47,532 nt of DNA from Hymenobacter aerophilus DSM 13606. Its GTDB lineage: Bacteria; Bacteroidota; Bacteroidia; Cytophagales; Hymenobacteraceae. A program made the translations under genes and the position numbers. The DNA is taken from contig NZ_KB907826.1 in NCBI RefSeq assembly GCF_000382225.1, positions 1 to 47,532 of the forward strand. The letters are read 5' to 3'. Below the pieces are notes generated by a model. The model worked only from the letters and a program-made list of their open reading frames with translations. It made no database searches and was not told the DNA's origin. The number at the start of each line of letters is the position of its first letter. Position 1 is the stretch's first letter. Shown piece after piece: positions 45,713 to 47,532 of this stretch.

Positions 45713-46006
45713 ATGGTCGTCATTTCCCAGAAGCCGCTGCGGGAGTTTTGGGAGCAGCACCCCGACGCGAAAGAAGCGCTGAGTGCCTGGTACGCCTTCG
45801 TGCAGGAAAGCGACTGGGCCCGGCACGCAGACGTGGTGCAGGACTACAACACGGCCGACTACACCCGCGACGGGCGCTACGTGTTCAACATCCGGGGCAA
45901 CCGTTACCGCCTGGTGGCCCGGATGCACTTCGCCACCCGCACCGTGTTCATCCGCTTTGTGGGCACACACCAGCAGTACGACCGCATCAACGCCGACACC
46001 ATTTAA
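45713..46006 (+). CDS. higB: HigB-type toxin (mRNA interferase)
   Basis: A 97-aa RelE-like toxin: KPLREFWEQHPDAKEALSAW, then YTRDGRYVFNIRGNRYRLVA and FIRFVGTHQQYDRI. These are the hallmarks of HigB, which cuts mRNA on the ribosome. The order toxin-then-antitoxin is the HigBA arrangement. The antitoxin begins 39 bp later. It lies next to a Tn3-type repeat; such pairs often travel with Tn3 elements. Confidence 0.85.
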   Translation: MVVISQKPLREFWEQHPDAKEALSAWYAFVQESDWARHADVVQDYNTADYTRDGRYVFNIRGNRYRLVARMHFATRTVFIRFVGTHQQYDRINADTI

Positions 46007-46045
46007 CCAGCCGTACACTCGCTCACGTTTTACCAGCCGATTCCC

Positions 46046-46393
46046 ATGGACATTCGCACCCCCGCCGATTACCAGCAGGCCCTGGACCAGTTCACGGCCT
46101 GGATGGACCACGAACCCGCCGACCTGACGCCCATGCTGGCGCTGCGCGACGCCATCAGCGCCTACGAGAAGGGCCAGGGCTACGAACTGCCCGCCCCCCA
46201 GACGCTGGTGGGGCGCTTGGAACTGGAGATGTACCGGCGCAAGCTCAACAAGAAAAACCTGGCCGCGCTGCTCGACATTCCGGCCTCGCGCCTGAGCGAT
46301 GTGTTGCAGGGCCGGCGCATCAATCTAGACCTGGCCAAGCGCCTCTACAAGCGCCTGGGTATTCCCGCCGACTTCATTTTAGAAGCCGCGTAG
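46046..46393 (+). CDS. higA: HigA-type antitoxin
   Basis: A 115-aa protein with an XRE-type helix-turn-helix in the C-terminal half (KNLAALLDIPASRLSDVLQG, RRINLDLAKRLYKRLGIP). The N-terminal half is helical and should wrap the toxin. HigA neutralises HigB and represses their shared promoter. The pair appears intact and could stabilise the island. Confidence 0.85.
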   Translation: MDIRTPADYQQALDQFTAWMDHEPADLTPMLALRDAISAYEKGQGYELPAPQTLVGRLELEMYRRKLNKKNLAALLDIPASRLSDVLQGRRINLDLAKRLYKRLGIPADFILEAA

Positions 46394-46477
46394 CAGTCCT
46401 GGCTAAGCACCTGTTCACCCAAACGAGCCATTGATTATTATTTACCTTGAAGCTGCTTAGGAAGTAGGTTCGCCGAT

Positions 46478-46559
46478 GTAGCGACGCATCGTTGTTTCTC
46501 GTCGTTGAACGAAAATTGCTGGTATCACTCAACGACGAGAAACAACGATGCGTCGCTAC
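46478..46559. repeat. Perfect 31-bp inverted repeat (hairpin)
   Basis: 46478-46508 (GTAGCGACGCATCGTTG...GTCGTTGA) is the exact reverse complement of 46529-46559, with a 20-nt loop. The arms lie in the 240-bp gap after higA. It resembles dispersed GCGACG-rich hairpins I associate with Hymenobacter genomes. It could be a MITE-like or REP-like repeat, or a strong bidirectional terminator. Confidence 0.75.
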
Positions 46560-46633
46560 GCCGTTTTGGCGACTCTCTTCATAGCTTTTTAGTAATCGAA
46601 TTCACGTAAATGGCCGTCGCCAACAACACACGC

Positions 46634-47062
46634 ATGTCGTTAAAACAAGTTTTATGGTGCGGGTTATTTATCGTGGCGAGCTGCAAGAAGGCAGCCGTCG
46701 ACCCCAAGCCGCTCACACCTGAGCAACTGCTGGTAGGAGCCTGGCAGACACAGCGATACGTGAGAACAGAAACTGCCTCAGACGGGCGCATTGTCCGCCA
46801 GGACAGCACCCTCTATTCCGCTCAGAATCCAGGGGCTTCCGTGTTTTTCAACGCCGACGGGACCCTTCCACCTCCCAGCCCCTCCGTTGTGGCGACCTAT
46901 CGGTTTGACCCGCCATTCATTACCTACTTCTACAACAGCCAGCCGATTGGGGCCACCACCACCAACAAGGTGTTACAGCTTACCGCCCAAAAGCTGGTAA
47001 TAGAAGCTACAACACCAACGACTACGTCGACCATCACGGAAACCCGCTCCTATAACCGATGA
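46634..47062 (+). CDS. Lipocalin-like lipoprotein, unknown function
   Basis: A 142-aa protein with lipobox IVASC (KQVLWCGLFIVASCKK), then LTPEQLLVGAWQTQRYVRTE, the opening strand of lipocalin-like Bacteroidota lipoproteins. Repeated beta-strands follow. The start is at 46634 rather than 46610, because it gives a normal signal peptide. A weak -7 box (TAGCTTTT, ~46582) lies upstream. It overlaps a frameshifted ORF on the opposite strand by 13 bp and is unrelated to the metal genes. Confidence 0.7.
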   Translation: MSLKQVLWCGLFIVASCKKAAVDPKPLTPEQLLVGAWQTQRYVRTETASDGRIVRQDSTLYSAQNPGASVFFNADGTLPPPSPSVVATYRFDPPFITYFYNSQPIGATTTNKVLQLTAQKLVIEATTPTTTSTITETRSYNR

Positions 47063-47218
47063 GTCTTGGCAATCAACACTTTCCGGTCACGCCGGTACCG
47101 CACAAAGAACGGCAGGGTTGCCGCTTCTCCTGAGCGCAAAAACTCAACCACCCAGGCTTCTTGCTCGAACACGCGGGGGGGGGTACCGAAGCACCGACTC
47201 GCGAAAGGTGCTCCGCAT
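47050..47218 (-). pseudogene. Small ORF with a frameshift in a C9 run
   Basis: Read on the minus strand from the ATG at 47218, the frame gives MRSTFRESVLRYPP and then loses sense. One base fewer in the C9 run (G9 on the plus strand, 47175-47183) continues it as VFEQEAWVVEFLRSGEA, then TLPFFVRYRRDRKVLIAK and THRL, stop. The product would be ~55 aa, family unknown. The protein-like composition across the join argues for a real gene with a slippery tract. Its start lies 20 bp from the IS end, so its promoter is displaced. Confidence 0.5.
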
Positions 47219-47237
47219 ACATACCTTCAAACTAAAA

Positions 47238-47532
47238 TGTCTCGTCCTAGAAAAAGTTGACCAAAAACTTGGTTAACTTATGGCATCACTGTCTGACTTG
47301 CGTATGCAAAAGCACGCGCTTTCCATGCGCCAAATGGTGGCTGAAATTCATCTGGGCAAGCTCAACATTGCCCAGGCCGCCGCCAAATTTGAGCTCACAC
47401 GTAAAACCGTTCGGCACTGGATCGACCTGGTCGAAGCAGAAGCGGAGGCCAACGGCTTGCCCCCGGCTCCCCCACCATGCCCACCTGGAGCCAGGAAACG
47501 CACAACTCGTCCGGCGCCGCAGGATAGCGAAG
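47238..47532 (+). mobile_element. Insertion sequence, right copy (IS3-like, runs off the window)
   Basis: It starts with TG at 47238; the first 95 bp are the exact inverse of 1-95. The transposase starts 42 bp inside and continues past the window. The orientation is opposite to the left copy, with both transposases facing outward. Confidence 0.85.
47280..47532 (+). CDS. IS transposase first ORF (helix-turn-helix), 3' end outside the window
   Basis: At least 84 codons open: MASLSDLRMQKHALSMRQMV, then NIAQAAAKFELTRKTVRHWI, a helix-turn-helix of the type in IS3-family OrfA, followed by a Pro-rich linker (PPAPPPCPPGARKRTTRP). The second ORF with the DDE domain would lie to the right. The left copy at 1-53 shows the same first 17 codons. 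Confidence 0.75.
   Translation, partial: MASLSDLRMQKHALSMRQMVAEIHLGKLNIAQAAAKFELTRKTVRHWIDLVEAEAEANGLPPAPPPCPPGARKRTTRPAPQDSE

Noticed and set aside
47066..47260. Plus-strand ORF of 64 aa running into the IS
   Set aside because: Basic, low-quality composition, crosses the IS boundary, and the opposite strand offers a more protein-like reading.

Overview
The window looks like a metal-resistance island from a high-G+C member of the Bacteroidota, probably a Hymenobacter relative. The evidence is the GC-rich coding sequence, start codons mostly without a Shine-Dalgarno sequence, several -7 boxes of the TAnnTTTG type, and small families I know only from Bacteroidota (DUF6660, HYC_CC_PP, DUF6799, the CzcA-TolC fusion). 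This assignment rests on recognition, not on a search.

Boundaries. Bases 1-95 and 47238-47332 are a perfect 95-bp inverted repeat. It is the end of an insertion sequence whose transposase reads outward at both edges. About 47.1 kb of cargo therefore lies between two oppositely oriented IS copies, so the window is either a composite-transposon-like unit or a contig that broke in a repeated IS.

Layout. (1) 83-6526, minus strand: an IS-truncated nuclease-like gene, DUF4396 and DUF305 genes, then a copA - cupredoxin - HMA/AraC operon. (2) 6949-17126, plus: first copper RND system (Cys-rich exported protein, 43-aa membrane peptide, heavy-metal-binding lipoproteins, DUF305, CusC, CusB, CusA), ending in a second HMA/AraC regulator that has lost a cysteine. 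(3) 17206-23898, plus: copper buffering and oxidation, and a lone SdhB (cytosolic Csp, SdhB, Met-rich DUF6799, CopZ, a multicopper oxidase fused to a CopB-like C-terminus, DUF305 membrane protein). (4) 23965-36485: a 12,521-bp Tn3-family element with 38-bp terminal inverted repeats and a 5-bp target duplication (TAGTG). It has only a transposase stub and carries a different specificity: CzcA-TolC fusion, CzcB, Zn/Cd P-type ATPase, CDF exporter, dihydrolipoyl dehydrogenase, ZIP-like protein and a His-rich protein. (5) 36658-45271, plus: third RND system with CusA split in two overlapping reading frames, CusC, two consecutive CusB adaptors and a metal-binding lipoprotein. (6) 45409-47218: hairpins, a solitary diverged Tn3-type repeat, a HigBA toxin-antitoxin pair, a lipoprotein and a frameshifted ORF.

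How the genes fit together. Copper leaves the cytoplasm through CopA (fed by CopZ) and is buffered by Csp. In the periplasm it is bound by HMBD, DUF305, Met-rich and cupredoxin proteins, oxidised by the multicopper oxidase, and expelled by the two Cu-type RND pumps. The Tn3-borne module adds Zn/Cd/Co export. Two stray copies of metal-sensitive central enzymes (SdhB, Lpd) may be spares for metal-damaged enzymes. The most notable observation is the Tn3-derived, transposase-less metal-resistance element nested inside an IS-bounded copper island, with its target duplication intact.
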